Shown: piece by piece, positions 55,084-63,130 of the stretch
How the letters are laid out: the number at the start of each line of letters is the position of its first letter
Numbering within the stretch: the first letter of the stretch is position 1
Source of the DNA: Streptococcus sp. WB01_FAA12
GTDB taxonomy: Bacteria; Bacillota; Bacilli; Lactobacillales; Streptococcaceae
Length of the DNA: 64,000 nucleotides
Reading direction: 5' to 3'
Assembly (NCBI RefSeq): GCF_012843315.1
Contig: NZ_JABAEX010000001.1
Span: forward strand, 496,001-560,000
Program-made: the position numbers and the translations under genes
Notes under the pieces: generated by a model
What the model was told of the DNA's origin: nothing
What the model saw: the letters and a program-made list of their open reading frames with translations, nothing else
The model's database searches: none

Positions 55084-56052
55084 ATGTCTCAACTCTATGA
55101 CATTACCATTGTAGGTGGCGGTCCTGTCGGCCTCTTTGCTGCCTTTTACGCCCACCTACGTCAAGCCAAAGTCCAAATCATCGACTCTCTTCCCCAGCTC
55201 GGTGGTCAACCAGCCATCCTCTACCCTGAGAAGCAAATCCTTGATGTGCCAGGTTTTCCAAACTTAACTGGAGAAGAGTTGACCAATCGCTTGATTGAAC
55301 AGCTAAACGGCTTTGAAACACCTGTTCATCTCAACGAAACCGTTCTTGAGATTGAGAAACACGATGAAGGATTTAGCATCACAACCAACAAGGGAAGTCA
55401 CCTGACTAAAACCGTCATCATTGCCATGGGAGGTGGCGCCTTCAAACCACGGCCACTCGAATTAGACGGCGTTGAAAACTATGAAAATATCCACTACCAC
55501 GTATCCAACATTCAACAATACGCAGGCAAGAATGTGACCATCCTTGGTGGTGGGGACTCAGCAGTGGACTGGGCTCTAGCTTTTGAAAAAATTGCACCAA
55601 CTACCCTCGTTCACCGCAGAGATAATTTCCGTGCCTTGGAACACAGTGTGCAAGCCCTGCAAGAATCATCTGTGACCATCAAGACACCGTTCGTTCCAAG
55701 TCAACTCCTTGGAGATGGAAAAACACTTGATAAACTGGAAATCACCAAAGTCAAATCGGATGAAGCCGAAACTATCGAAGTAGACCACCTCTTTGTCAAC
55801 TATGGTTTTAAATCTTCTGTCGGCAACCTTAAAAATTGGGGTCTGGACCTCAACCGTCACAAGATTATCGTCAACAGCAAGCAAGAATCTAGCCAAGCAG
55901 GTATCTATGCTATTGGCGACTGTTGCTACTATGAAGGTAAGATTGATTTGATCGCTACAGGACTGGGTGAAGCTCCAACAGCTGTTAACAATGCCATCAA
56001 CTACATTGACCCAGAACAAAAAGTTCAACCCAAACACTCAACAAGTTTATAA
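55084..56052 (+). CDS. TrxR-like ferredoxin/flavodoxin-NADP+ reductase
   Basis: 322 residues. FAD-binding motif VGGGPVGLFAAFYA at the start, NADPH motif ILGGGDSAVDWA near 155 with HRRDNFRA for the 2'-phosphate, and a C-terminal FAD motif IYAIGDCCYYEG. The CxxC of thioredoxin reductase is absent, so it belongs to the Bacillus YumC-type ferredoxin-NADP+ reductases. It is divergent from cdaA and convergent toward the accessory island, ending in a bidirectional hairpin. Confidence 0.92.
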   Translation: MSQLYDITIVGGGPVGLFAAFYAHLRQAKVQIIDSLPQLGGQPAILYPEKQILDVPGFPNLTGEELTNRLIEQLNGFETPVHLNETVLEIEKHDEGFSITTNKGSHLTKTVIIAMGGGAFKPRPLELDGVENYENIHYHVSNIQQYAGKNVTILGGGDSAVDWALAFEKIAPTTLVHRRDNFRALEHSVQALQESSVTIKTPFVPSQLLGDGKTLDKLEITKVKSDEAETIEVDHLFVNYGFKSSVGNLKNWGLDLNRHKIIVNSKQESSQAGIYAIGDCCYYEGKIDLIATGLGEAPTAVNNAINYIDPEQKVQPKHSTSL

Positions 56053-56054
56053 GA

Positions 56055-56088
56055 AAAGAACCACGAATTGAACGGTCCGTGGTTCTTT
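56055..56088. terminator. Bidirectional terminator at left edge of the lipase island
   Basis: AAAGAACCACG / CGTGGTTCTTT stem with a 12-nt loop and T-rich flanks. A very similar hairpin lies at the other edge of the island (59889-59918). Confidence 0.9.
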
Positions 56089-56100
56089 AATTTCCTATCT

Positions 56101-56403
56101 TTACTCCTCCAACACTTTCTCATATTCTTTCTTTTTGCCATCTATGGTCTCAATAACTTTTGAGGCAAACTCGCCCTTCATAGATACATCTATTTTATTA
56201 TTTACCGCACTTAGACTTTCTTGGATACTATTAATGGTTAAACGAGTATTTTTCTTAGCTTCTTGCTCGATTTGATTAATTTCATAATTTTTAGCAGGAG
56301 CCAATATCTGCCTAACAAATAAACGCTCGATTTCTTTTTCTATTTCACGAAAACCATCATCCACACCAGAAACAAAATCAAATATATAATTAAATAAATC
56401 CAT
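56101..56403 (-). CDS. Small helical protein, possible type VII lipase partner (TlaA-like)
   Basis: 100 residues, MDLFNYIFDFVSGVDDGFREIEKEIERLF..., predicted all-helical with no signal peptide or membrane span. It is the last gene of the lipase operon, 5 bp after another helical protein. Size, helicity and place match the TlaA-type helper proteins that bind the C-terminal targeting domain of the type VII secreted lipase TslA in Staphylococcus. That match is by context, not sequence. Confidence 0.65.
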   Translation of the reverse strand: MDLFNYIFDFVSGVDDGFREIEKEIERLFVRQILAPAKNYEINQIEQEAKKNTRLTINSIQESLSAVNNKIDVSMKGEFASKVIETIDGKKKEYEKVLEE

Positions 56404-56408
56404 CCGCG

Positions 56409-56798
56409 TTACTCTCTTTTATCTTGTATTTGTCTTTGCTTAGCCAGAATTTGAGTTAGTTCTTCATCAAGCTCACGGTATTCACGACTATACTTCTGTT
56501 TAGCATTGCTTTCTTCTGTTTCTAGCTGATCAAGTCTTTTTCTATATGCTAAATCCATTTGCTGACTATAATCTGTAGCTAGTTGATTCAGCTGATAGTG
56601 TAGCATAGAAGTGTCTCCTTCTATCTGACTCAGCATATGACTTGCTACTGTATGTTTTTCCTCAAGCATCCGATGCAAATCATTCAATCTATAATCACAC
56701 TCTAATTTTTCATTCTCTATTTTTTTACGTGAGTGATAATAGTCTTCCTCCAATTCTTCTAATTGCCGTCTCTTTTTCCAAATTTCTTGGTCTATCAT
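56409..56798 (-). CDS. Coiled-coil protein, possible type VII lipase partner (TlaA-like)
   Basis: 129 residues from MIDQEIWKKRRQLEELEEDYYHS, almost entirely heptad-like helix, very charged, no signal peptide. The ATG at 56796-56798 overlaps the lipase stop as ATGA; an ATG at 56813 is an alternative, and neither has a strong ribosome site. It looks like the small helical proteins (DUF3958-like) encoded beside type VII effectors in streptococci. Its proposed role as a chaperone or targeting partner of the lipase is inference. Confidence 0.65.
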   Translation of the reverse strand: MIDQEIWKKRRQLEELEEDYYHSRKKIENEKLECDYRLNDLHRMLEEKHTVASHMLSQIEGDTSMLHYQLNQLATDYSQQMDLAYRKRLDQLETEESNAKQKYSREYRELDEELTQILAKQRQIQDKRE

Positions 56799-58048
56799 GT
56801 CAACTTTTTCCATTGTCTAAATTTTTCAGCCAACTCCTTATCTGTTTCTAATTTCTTTTGAATACCTTTCTTGGTCTGAGTTTCTAAATCTATACAATCT
56901 TTTTCCAATTGAGACACCTTATCAACAACTGGATCTAATAGTTTCTCAATAACCCCGATAGTTGTTTCATAGGTAGCTCCTCCTTCTATATATGCATTTT
57001 CCATCTCTGATGGACTAAGGATAAAGCCCCAAGGGACTTGTCTACGGGAAGCAAATACTTTTCTTGCATCTTCTACTGCTTCATCTCTTATACTTTTGAT
57101 GATACTTTTCCCCTCTGTAGACATTAGACTGATGCTTGCTGCTGCAATACCTGCTTGCTCCGAATCTAGGAACAATTGCTCTTCCTTTGTATAACCACCT
57201 TCTGATAGTTTCTCCTTGAGTAGTGTATAGTTATCCATCTGGAGTAAATAGTCATTATAAATGACCGTACTGGTGTTTGACAGTATTTTAATCTTCCCAT
57301 TTTTATCCAGCTGGTAGCCATAAGTCATGTGTTGGTTCACAAAGTCTTCTTTTGTACTATCCACGTAATAAACTAAGCCAACCGATCCGATACTTCCCTT
57401 GACCATATCCCTACCAACCATACTGATAGGATCATCTGGATCAGCATAGTTATGGATCCTCGTCTTAATAGAGTCTACAACTTTCCTTTGTTCAGGGCTT
57501 AGTATCCTATAGATATCTGGGCCGTTATAGATATAAGCCTGTTGGATACGTTTGACTTGATCTGCCTGTAGGGCAGCCATAGAATACTGAGCATCCATAG
57601 AACCGAGTGAATGTCCATAGACATTAATCTTGGCATTGGGATATTTTTCCATGATGTCTTTTAAAGCTCTTGCAGAAGCCTTTAGCTGTTCGGTAGACTT
57701 GTCTTGATAGCTAAGGTCTTTTTGCAACATAATTCTCTTGGCTATAACTGCATCGTTTTCTGCCCAGTCATTCCAGACATCTGGTGCTTCATTCAAAATA
57801 TGATCTGGACCCGTAGAACCACGAAAAAGGACCGTTACTTCCTGTACCTTATCAGCTTTTTCATTGGGATTTTTTACAACCGCATAAACCTGCTCACCCG
57901 CTCCTGTAGTATTGTTGTAGACTTGGGTGACATAACCTACATTTTGATTATACTGAGTATTAACCTCATATTTATTTTCTTTCATGTTAGGTTGGTACTC
58001 TGTCATTGCTATCTGAAGATGAGGATCGTTAATATATTTTTCCGGCAT
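56795..58048 (-). CDS. Lipase toxin candidate with reverse type VII architecture (TslA-like)
   Basis: 417 residues from MPEKYINDPHLQIAMTEY (GAGGA 9 nt upstream; an ATG three codons earlier overlaps the previous stop). No signal peptide. An alpha/beta-hydrolase fold occupies about 40-260: VLFRGSTG oxyanion region, nucleophile elbow GHSLGS (Ser147), NYADPDDP (Asp203/206) and a later NQHMTYGY (His240). Residues about 300-417 are helical with a coiled-coil end. A lipase domain first and helical targeting region last is the layout of the Staphylococcus type VII lipase TslA. Lipoprotein genes upstream and helical genes downstream support this. Confidence 0.78.
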   Translation of the reverse strand: MPEKYINDPHLQIAMTEYQPNMKENKYEVNTQYNQNVGYVTQVYNNTTGAGEQVYAVVKNPNEKADKVQEVTVLFRGSTGPDHILNEAPDVWNDWAENDAVIAKRIMLQKDLSYQDKSTEQLKASARALKDIMEKYPNAKINVYGHSLGSMDAQYSMAALQADQVKRIQQAYIYNGPDIYRILSPEQRKVVDSIKTRIHNYADPDDPISMVGRDMVKGSIGSVGLVYYVDSTKEDFVNQHMTYGYQLDKNGKIKILSNTSTVIYNDYLLQMDNYTLLKEKLSEGGYTKEEQLFLDSEQAGIAAASISLMSTEGKSIIKSIRDEAVEDARKVFASRRQVPWGFILSPSEMENAYIEGGATYETTIGVIEKLLDPVVDKVSQLEKDCIDLETQTKKGIQKKLETDKELAEKFRQWKKLT

Positions 58049-58053
58049 AACTA

Positions 58054-58458
58054 TCATTCCTCTTTTTTATAATATTTATCACGAGTCTGCCAAAATTTAG
58101 GAGTACTTCCATAAAATGCTGAAGTATAATCTCCGTCAGACTTTTCAATTAAATTATAATCTACAAGCATTTCATCATCATCATTGATTATTAAAGAAAC
58201 CATCAGCCCACCCATTGGATTATAACTTAATGAATCTTGTTTCACTTGATAAGAATGTATAAATCCTTTTTCAGTAAAAGCATGTGGATCTTCTTTCTTT
58301 AAATATTCTTCATAAACCTTCTTTGCCTCATCACTTGTCGCGATGGCAATCATTTCTTGTTTCTTTTGATATTGGTGCATGCTACAGCCTCCTACTGCTA
58401 TTCCAATTACTGCTAAAATACTGAATAAAATAATCATGCTTTTTTTAGGTTTTTTCAT
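58054..58458 (-). CDS. Lipoprotein of the DUF1310 type, candidate lipase immunity protein (copy 1)
   Basis: 134 residues: basic start, hydrophobic core and lipobox AVGGC (Cys25). Then a short helix IAIATSDEAKKVYEEYLKK and a beta-rich domain with SLSYNPMGGLMVSLIINDDDE. I recall this pattern as DUF1310. Its stop overlaps the ATGA ahead of the full-length lipase, so they are coupled. By position it matches the TilA lipoprotein that neutralises TslA outside the membrane. It differs from the other two copies mainly in the last about 80 residues. Confidence 0.75.
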   Translation of the reverse strand: MKKPKKSMIILFSILAVIGIAVGGCSMHQYQKKQEMIAIATSDEAKKVYEEYLKKEDPHAFTEKGFIHSYQVKQDSLSYNPMGGLMVSLIINDDDEMLVDYNLIEKSDGDYTSAFYGSTPKFWQTRDKYYKKEE

Positions 58459-58505
58459 GGTGCCTCCTTTACGCTATCCTATCAATAAATTAGAAATGAA
58501 CTTAC

Positions 58506-58727
58506 TCATAGTATAGCATAACTTTCCTGTACATCCTCAGCTTTTTCATCAGGATTTTTTACCACTGCATAAACCTGCTCGCCCGCTCCTGTAGTATTGT
58601 TGTAAACTTGGGTGACAGTGCCAAGAATGTCATTGTTAGGTGTAACAGCTTCTCCATCTTTAAACAAATCTCTGTATTCCGTCATTGCTATTTGTAAATG
58701 GTAATCATTAATGTATTCTTTCTCCAT
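58506..58727 (-). pseudogene. Truncated lipase N-terminus, fragment 1
   Basis: 73 codons, MEKEYINDYHLQIAMTEY...GTVTQVYNNTTGAGEQVYAVVKNPDEKAEDVQESYAIL, then stop. It aligns with residues 1-70 of the full lipase, ending just before VTVLFRGSTG, so all catalytic residues are missing. The last codons double as the TGCTATACT promoter of the next lipoprotein. It starts 2 bp after lipoprotein copy 2. It could be a relic of duplication or a short functional peptide. Confidence 0.8.
58510..58518 (-). promoter_or_regulatory. Promoter of lipoprotein copy 1, inside the toxin fragment
   Basis: Minus strand TGCTATACT spans the last codons and stop of the upstream lipase fragment, about 50 nt before the lipoprotein ATG. 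Confidence 0.65.
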
Positions 58728-58729
58728 AA

Positions 58730-59122
58730 TTAATTACTGCTCCTAAGAAGTTCTGCGAGTTTTGGATACGTAACATAACCACTGGATTCTAAATTACCCT
58801 CTCTATTTCTTACAATACCAAATTGAAAACATAAATCTTTTTCATCATTAACATAGACTCTTACTTCCATTCCTCCCATTGGATTATACTCTAATGAATC
58901 AGTATCAATTTTATAAGATTTGATTAGCCCTTTTTCTGTCAGAGCTTCTGAATCTCTATGCTTCATATGACTTTCATAAATTTTTCTCGCCTCATCGCTT
59001 GTCGCGATGGCAATCATTTCTTGTTTCTTTTGGTATTGGTGCATGCTACATCCTCCTATTGTGATTCCAATTACTGCTAAAATACTGAATAAAATAATCA
59101 TACTTTTTTTAGATATTTTCAT
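58730..59122 (-). CDS. Lipoprotein of the DUF1310 type, candidate lipase immunity protein (copy 2)
   Basis: 130 residues. The signal region is nearly identical to copy 1 (SMIILFSILAVIGITIGGC then SMHQYQKKQEMIAIATSDEARK) and the ectodomain is divergent (SLEYNPMGGMEVRVYVNDEKDLCFQFGI). A Cys occurs in the ectodomain, unlike the other copies. It is followed by the 73-codon lipase fragment. It may protect against a different lipase variant. Confidence 0.75.
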   Translation of the reverse strand: MKISKKSMIILFSILAVIGITIGGCSMHQYQKKQEMIAIATSDEARKIYESHMKHRDSEALTEKGLIKSYKIDTDSLEYNPMGGMEVRVYVNDEKDLCFQFGIVRNREGNLESSGYVTYPKLAELLRSSN

Positions 59123-59169
59123 ATTTCCTCCTTTATGCTATCCTATCAATGAATTAGGGACTAACTTAC

Positions 59170-59394
59170 TCATAGTATAGCATAACTTTCCTCTACATCC
59201 TCAGCTTTTTCATTGGGATTTTTTACAACCGCATAAACCTGCTCGCCCGCTCCTGTAGTATTGTCGTAGACTTGGGTGACAGTGCCAAGTTCTCTTTCAT
59301 ATTGGTCATATAAAGTTCTTCCCTCGCCCATATTATCCTGATACTCTGCCATTGCGGTTTGAAGGTTATCTTCTTTAACATAATTTTGTGTCAT
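59170..59394 (-). pseudogene. Truncated lipase N-terminus, fragment 2
   Basis: 74 codons, MTQNYVKEDNLQTAMAEYQDNMGEG...GTVTQVYDNTTGAGEQVYAVVKNPNEKAEDVEESYAIL, then stop. It breaks at the same codon as fragment 1 and carries the same SYAIL ending, so the junction is shared. Its start overlaps the stop of lipoprotein copy 3 as ATGA, exactly as the full lipase does with copy 1. Confidence 0.8.
59174..59182 (-). promoter_or_regulatory. Promoter of lipoprotein copy 2, inside the toxin fragment
   Basis: Minus strand TGCTATACT in the last codons of the second lipase fragment; identical to the one at 58510-58518. Confidence 0.65.
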
Positions 59395-59786
59395 TCATTA
59401 TTCCCTTTCAAAAGTTTGGATAATCTTGGTGAAGTAGAATAATATGCTGAATGGTATGAGCCATCTTTGTTTTCAATCAAATTATAATTTATATTTAATT
59501 CATTATCTTTGTTAAGAATCACTGAAACCATCAATCCCCCCATTGGGTTATAACTTAAGCTACTTTCATCAATCTCATAATGCTTTATAATTCCTTCATC
59601 GGTGAGTGCTTTGGAGTCTTTTGATTTCATAAAATGTTCATAAACCTTCTTCGCCTCATCGCTTGTTGCGATGGCAATCATTTCTTGTTTCTTTTGGTAT
59701 TGGTGCATGCTACAACCTCCTACTGCTATTCCAATCACTGCTAAAATGCTGAATAAAATAATCATACTTTTTTTAGGTTTTTTCAT
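59391..59786 (-). CDS. Lipoprotein of the DUF1310 type, candidate lipase immunity protein (copy 3)
   Basis: 131 residues, lipobox AVGGC, then SMHQYQKKQEMIAIATSDEAKKVYEHFMKS and a beta-rich ectodomain with SLSYNPMGGLMVSVILNKDNE. Closest to copy 1. It is the first gene of the array, with a TGGTATACT promoter whose flanking sequence resembles those inside the lipase fragments. Lgt (this window) would lipidate it. Confidence 0.75.
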   Translation of the reverse strand: MKKPKKSMIILFSILAVIGIAVGGCSMHQYQKKQEMIAIATSDEAKKVYEHFMKSKDSKALTDEGIIKHYEIDESSLSYNPMGGLMVSVILNKDNELNINYNLIENKDGSYHSAYYSTSPRLSKLLKGNNE

Positions 59787-59821
59787 ATTTTCTCCTTTGT
59801 GCTACAGTATAACTTATCTAT

Positions 59822-59830
59822 AGTATACCA
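59822..59830 (-). promoter_or_regulatory. Promoter at the head of the lipase/lipoprotein array
   Basis: Minus strand TGGTATACT followed by ATAGATAAGTT, matching the two internal promoters (TGCTATACT then ATGAGTAAGTT). Confidence 0.65.
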
Positions 59831-59888
59831 TAGATTATGGAGTTGGCTTCCTTTAAAATTCTTCTCATATATTTATTAACTTCAAGAA

Positions 59889-59918
59889 AGAACCACGGAT
59901 AAAATAATCCGTGGTTTT
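59889..59918 (-). terminator. whiA terminator at right edge of the lipase island
   Basis: AACCACGGAT / ATCCGTGGTT stem, flanked by AAG and TT on the outside, overlapping the whiA stop. Similar in sequence to the hairpin at 56055-56088. Confidence 0.9.
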
Positions 59919-60828
59919 ATAATTCATCTGCAATCTTGTTTATTTTTCGGAGTCTGTGGTTGACGCCACTTTTGGTCAGGGGATTGCTCAGGCTATCTGC
60001 CAACTGCTGGATAGAGTAGTCTGGGTGCTGGATTCGCAAGCGAGCTACCTCCTGCAAATCCACTGGTAAATTTTCCAAACCTATTCTATCTTTGATTTTA
60101 CTGATATTATTAATGGTCTTCATACTAGCAGAAACCGTCCGAGCGATATTGGCTGTTTCAGCGTTATTGGCTCGATTGAGATCGTTACGGGTTTCACGCA
60201 AAATCTTGACGCGCTCAAAATTATCACGCGCCTGCATGGCCCCAATCACGATCAAGAAATCCATGATGTCTTCTGCACGCTGGAGATAGGTAACTGCACC
60301 TTTCTTTCGCTCAATAACCTTGGCATCCAGCAAAAACTGCTGAAGGAGAGAGGCCAGGCCTTGGGCATGGTCCATATAAACGGAACTAATCTCCAACTGG
60401 TACTTGCCAGACTCAGGATCTCGGATGCTACCATTTGCCAGAAAGGCCCCACATAAGTAAGCACGTCCAGCCTCCTCATCTGCTAAAATATCGGGATCAA
60501 TACCTGTCTCCAAACCAAAGAAGGAATCCGCAAGTCGCAAATCAGCTAAAAGTTCCTGCACCCTCTCATCGGTATAGACCGTATAGACACGATTCTTACG
60601 AAGATTGCTTCTCTGATGGTGTCGAATCTCTGACTTGATATCATAAAAATGGAGAAAGGACTCATAGAGGTGACGAGCTAACTTGGCATTTTCGGTCACG
60701 ACGGACAAGGTCAAGCCTGAAGTCGAGAGACCAATACTGCCAGACATCTTGATAATGGCCGACAATTCATGACGACTGAGGTGGTGTTGACCAAGAATTT
60801 CCTCTTTTACTGCAACTGTGAAACTCAT
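59917..60828 (-). CDS. whiA: WhiA DNA-binding protein
   Basis: 303 residues: N-terminal LAGLIDADG-like domain (about 1-185, with [16 protein letters not shown]) and a C-terminal helix-turn-helix ([28 protein letters not shown]). WhiA is required for sporulation in actinomycetes; in Bacillota it influences division and chromosome segregation. Its start overlaps glmR by 4 bp in the conserved rapZ-glmR-whiA cluster. Confidence 0.95.
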   Translation of the reverse strand: MSFTVAVKEEILGQHHLSRHELSAIIKMSGSIGLSTSGLTLSVVTENAKLARHLYESFLHFYDIKSEIRHHQRSNLRKNRVYTVYTDERVQELLADLRLADSFFGLETGIDPDILADEEAGRAYLCGAFLANGSIRDPESGKYQLEISSVYMDHAQGLASLLQQFLLDAKVIERKKGAVTYLQRAEDIMDFLIVIGAMQARDNFERVKILRETRNDLNRANNAETANIARTVSASMKTINNISKIKDRIGLENLPVDLQEVARLRIQHPDYSIQQLADSLSNPLTKSGVNHRLRKINKIADEL

Positions 60829-61802
60829 TTTCTCACCTGTATAATGCGCATCAATTCATCCACAATCAAATCGCCATCATGGAAGGCTCCTCCATTTTCC
60901 AAACGAAGGAAGTTGGATGAAATCACACGAGGAACCTGCTTGCAAAGACCAGCAAAATCATGCTCTACCTGAACCAAATATTCATCAAATCGGTTGGTAT
61001 CCATGTATTCTCTAGGAACCTTTTCGATATTGACCAAGACCGTATCAATAAAAGGCCGACCTAGATGTCGATGGAGAACTTCCACGTGGTCGCTGTCTGA
61101 AAAGTGCTCTGTTTCCCCACGCTGGGTCATGATATTGCAGACATAGGCGATCTCCGCCTTGGTCTCCAAGAGAGCCTGCCCGATCTCCTCGATGACAATA
61201 TTGGGCAAAATCGATGTAAAGAGGGAACCAGGTCCCAAGACGATCATGTCACTTTCGAGAATAGTATTGACTACTCGACGGCTGGCTTGGGGTGTTTCAT
61301 CATCCAAGGTATTGGTCACATAGACATGGTCGATCATGCCTGGATGATCTGCAATGTGGCTCTCACCTGCCACCTCAGAACCGTCTTTAAAGACTGCATG
61401 CAAGGTCAAAGGGTGGTCACTTGAGGGGTAAATCTTTCCCGTTGTGTGGAAAAACTTACTGAGTAATTGCATAGCATTATAGGTAGATCCTTGCATTTCA
61501 GAGAGCCCCGCTATAACGATATTTCCTAGTGGATGGCCAGCAAAAGCTCCAGCACCTTCTGAAAATCGGTACTGAAAAACCTTCTCATAAAATTTAGGCA
61601 TATCCGACATGGCCACCAGAACATTACGAAGATCACCTGGTGGTGTCAGCTGTTGGATATTCTTTCTTAGCTCACCAGAGGAGCCACCATCATCAGCGAC
61701 TGTTACGATGGCTGCGATATCAACATCCTTTTCCCGCAAGCTTTTCAAAATGACGGGGATCCCAGTTCCTCCACCAATCACCGTTATCTTTGGTTTTCTC
61801 AT
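60825..61802 (-). CDS. glmR: GlmR/YvcK (CofD-like) metabolic regulator
   Basis: 325 residues of the CofD/YvcK fold, beginning [38 protein letters not shown]. GlmR binds UDP-GlcNAc and stimulates GlmS in Bacillus, adjusting carbon flow into cell wall precursors. It overlaps rapZ and whiA by 4 bp each. Relevant to glmM and nagB in this window. Confidence 0.95.
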   Translation of the reverse strand: MRKPKITVIGGGTGIPVILKSLREKDVDIAAIVTVADDGGSSGELRKNIQQLTPPGDLRNVLVAMSDMPKFYEKVFQYRFSEGAGAFAGHPLGNIVIAGLSEMQGSTYNAMQLLSKFFHTTGKIYPSSDHPLTLHAVFKDGSEVAGESHIADHPGMIDHVYVTNTLDDETPQASRRVVNTILESDMIVLGPGSLFTSILPNIVIEEIGQALLETKAEIAYVCNIMTQRGETEHFSDSDHVEVLHRHLGRPFIDTVLVNIEKVPREYMDTNRFDEYLVQVEHDFAGLCKQVPRVISSNFLRLENGGAFHDGDLIVDELMRIIQVRK

Positions 61803-62689
61803 GAACGGTTTACCGTTTCCTTTCTTCGGTCTTTGTCACGATGACTTTCATTGACAGGCCAGTTTTTGGATAAATCCTCAGCTATGCGCTTGGCAAAGGC
61901 TACACTACGGTGCTGTCCACCTGTACATCCCACTGCAATGGTCAAAACAGACTTGCCTTCTTTTTTGTAACTTGGCAAGATCGGCTCAATCAAGGCGAGC
62001 AAGTGCTGATAGAAACTTTCCGATTCTGCATGTTTCATTACATAGTTGTAGACAGGCTCATCCAGCCCCGTTTGATTACGGAGTTCTGGTAGGTAATAGG
62101 GATTTGGCAAGAAACGGACATCAAATACCAAGTCCGCATCAATAGGGATACCATACTTGAATCCAAAAGACATGACCTCAATACGGAAAGACTGAGCTTG
62201 TTCTTGATCCGAAAACTGCTCTGCAATAGTTTTACGCAATTCACGAGGAGTGAGTTCGGTCGTATCCACCACGTTTTGACTCATGTTTTTCAAAGGTGCC
62301 AAGAGTTCGCGTTCTAGCTTGATGCCATCTAAAATTCGACCATCTGCTGCTAGAGGGTGACTTCTTCTAGTTTCCTTGTAACGAGCGACCAATTCCTTAT
62401 CTGCTGCATCTAGAAAGAGGATTTTGAAGTCCAAATCGTCTTGGTTTTCCAATTCATCCAAAACAGCCTGAATCTCTGAAAAGAAAGAACGGCTCCGCAT
62501 ATCGACTACCAAGGCCAGTTTGTGGTCATCATCCTTGGTCTCGACCAACTGTAAAAACTTCGGCAAGAGGGCTGGTGGCATATTGTCAATAGTGAAATAT
62601 CCCAAATCCTCGAAGGACTGAATGGCTACCGTTTTCCCTGCACCACTCATCCCTGTTACAATCACAAGGTGAAGTTGTTTTTTTGTCAT
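61799..62689 (-). CDS. rapZ: RapZ/YvcJ nucleotide-binding protein
   Basis: 296 residues. P-loop [16 protein letters not shown] at the N-terminus, Walker B-like [10 protein letters not shown], and the C-terminal domain with [21 protein letters not shown]. In E. coli RapZ controls the GlmS mRNA via small RNAs; in Bacillota YvcJ hydrolyses GTP/ATP and its role is less clear. AAGGAGAG precedes the ATG. First of rapZ-glmR-whiA. Confidence 0.94.
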   Translation of the reverse strand: MTKKQLHLVIVTGMSGAGKTVAIQSFEDLGYFTIDNMPPALLPKFLQLVETKDDDHKLALVVDMRSRSFFSEIQAVLDELENQDDLDFKILFLDAADKELVARYKETRRSHPLAADGRILDGIKLERELLAPLKNMSQNVVDTTELTPRELRKTIAEQFSDQEQAQSFRIEVMSFGFKYGIPIDADLVFDVRFLPNPYYLPELRNQTGLDEPVYNYVMKHAESESFYQHLLALIEPILPSYKKEGKSVLTIAVGCTGGQHRSVAFAKRIAEDLSKNWPVNESHRDKDRRKETVNRS

Positions 62690-62704
62690 CTATCTCTCCT
62701 TATA

Positions 62705-62733
62705 TCAAAAAAAGTTTGGCAGAGCCAAACTTC
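62705..62733 (-). terminator. ridA terminator
   Basis: AAGTTTGGC TCT GCCAAACTT stem with TTTTTTT on the minus strand. It lies 15 nt before rapZ, so rapZ is probably fed by read-through or by a TGATATAAG box overlapping the tail. Confidence 0.88.
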
Positions 62734-62740
62734 AACTAGC

Positions 62741-63121
62741 TTATCCAATCTCTGCGATCACTTCAATTTCGACTTTTACATCACGAGGAAGACGTGCAAC
62801 TTCCACAGCTGAACGAGCTGGAAATTCCTCTTTAAAGGCCGTTTGGTAAACCTCGTTAAAAGGAACAAAGTCGTTCATATCGCTCAAGAAGCAAGTTGTT
62901 TTGACAACATGGTCAAAGTCTGTTCCTGCTTCAGCCAAAATAGCACCGATATTTTTCAAAACTTGTTCGGTCTGTTCTTGGATCGTTTCTCCTACAATTT
63001 CTCCAGTTTCAGGAGATAGAGGAACTTGACCGCTAGCAAACAAAAGATTGCCAACGATTTTTCCTTGAACATATGGTCCGATTGCTTTTGGAGCCTTGTC
63101 TGTATGAATTGTTTTTGCCAT
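62741..63121 (-). CDS. ridA: RidA family reactive intermediate deaminase
   Basis: 126 residues, MAKTIHTDKAPKAIGPYVQGKIVGNLLFASGQVPLSPETGE, with the substrate Arg in FPARSAVEVARLP and the terminal EIEVIAEIG. RidA hydrolyses 2-aminoacrylate and similar enamines. It follows engB by 9 bp in the clpX-engB-ridA unit and ends in a terminator. Confidence 0.95.
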   Translation of the reverse strand: MAKTIHTDKAPKAIGPYVQGKIVGNLLFASGQVPLSPETGEIVGETIQEQTEQVLKNIGAILAEAGTDFDHVVKTTCFLSDMNDFVPFNEVYQTAFKEEFPARSAVEVARLPRDVKVEIEVIAEIG

Positions 63122-63130
63122 TTCTTTCCC

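Noticed and set aside
54948..55085. N-terminal extension of CdaA by 46 codons
   Set aside because: It crosses the divergent promoters; a strong ribosome site precedes the internal ATG, and the membrane topology begins there.
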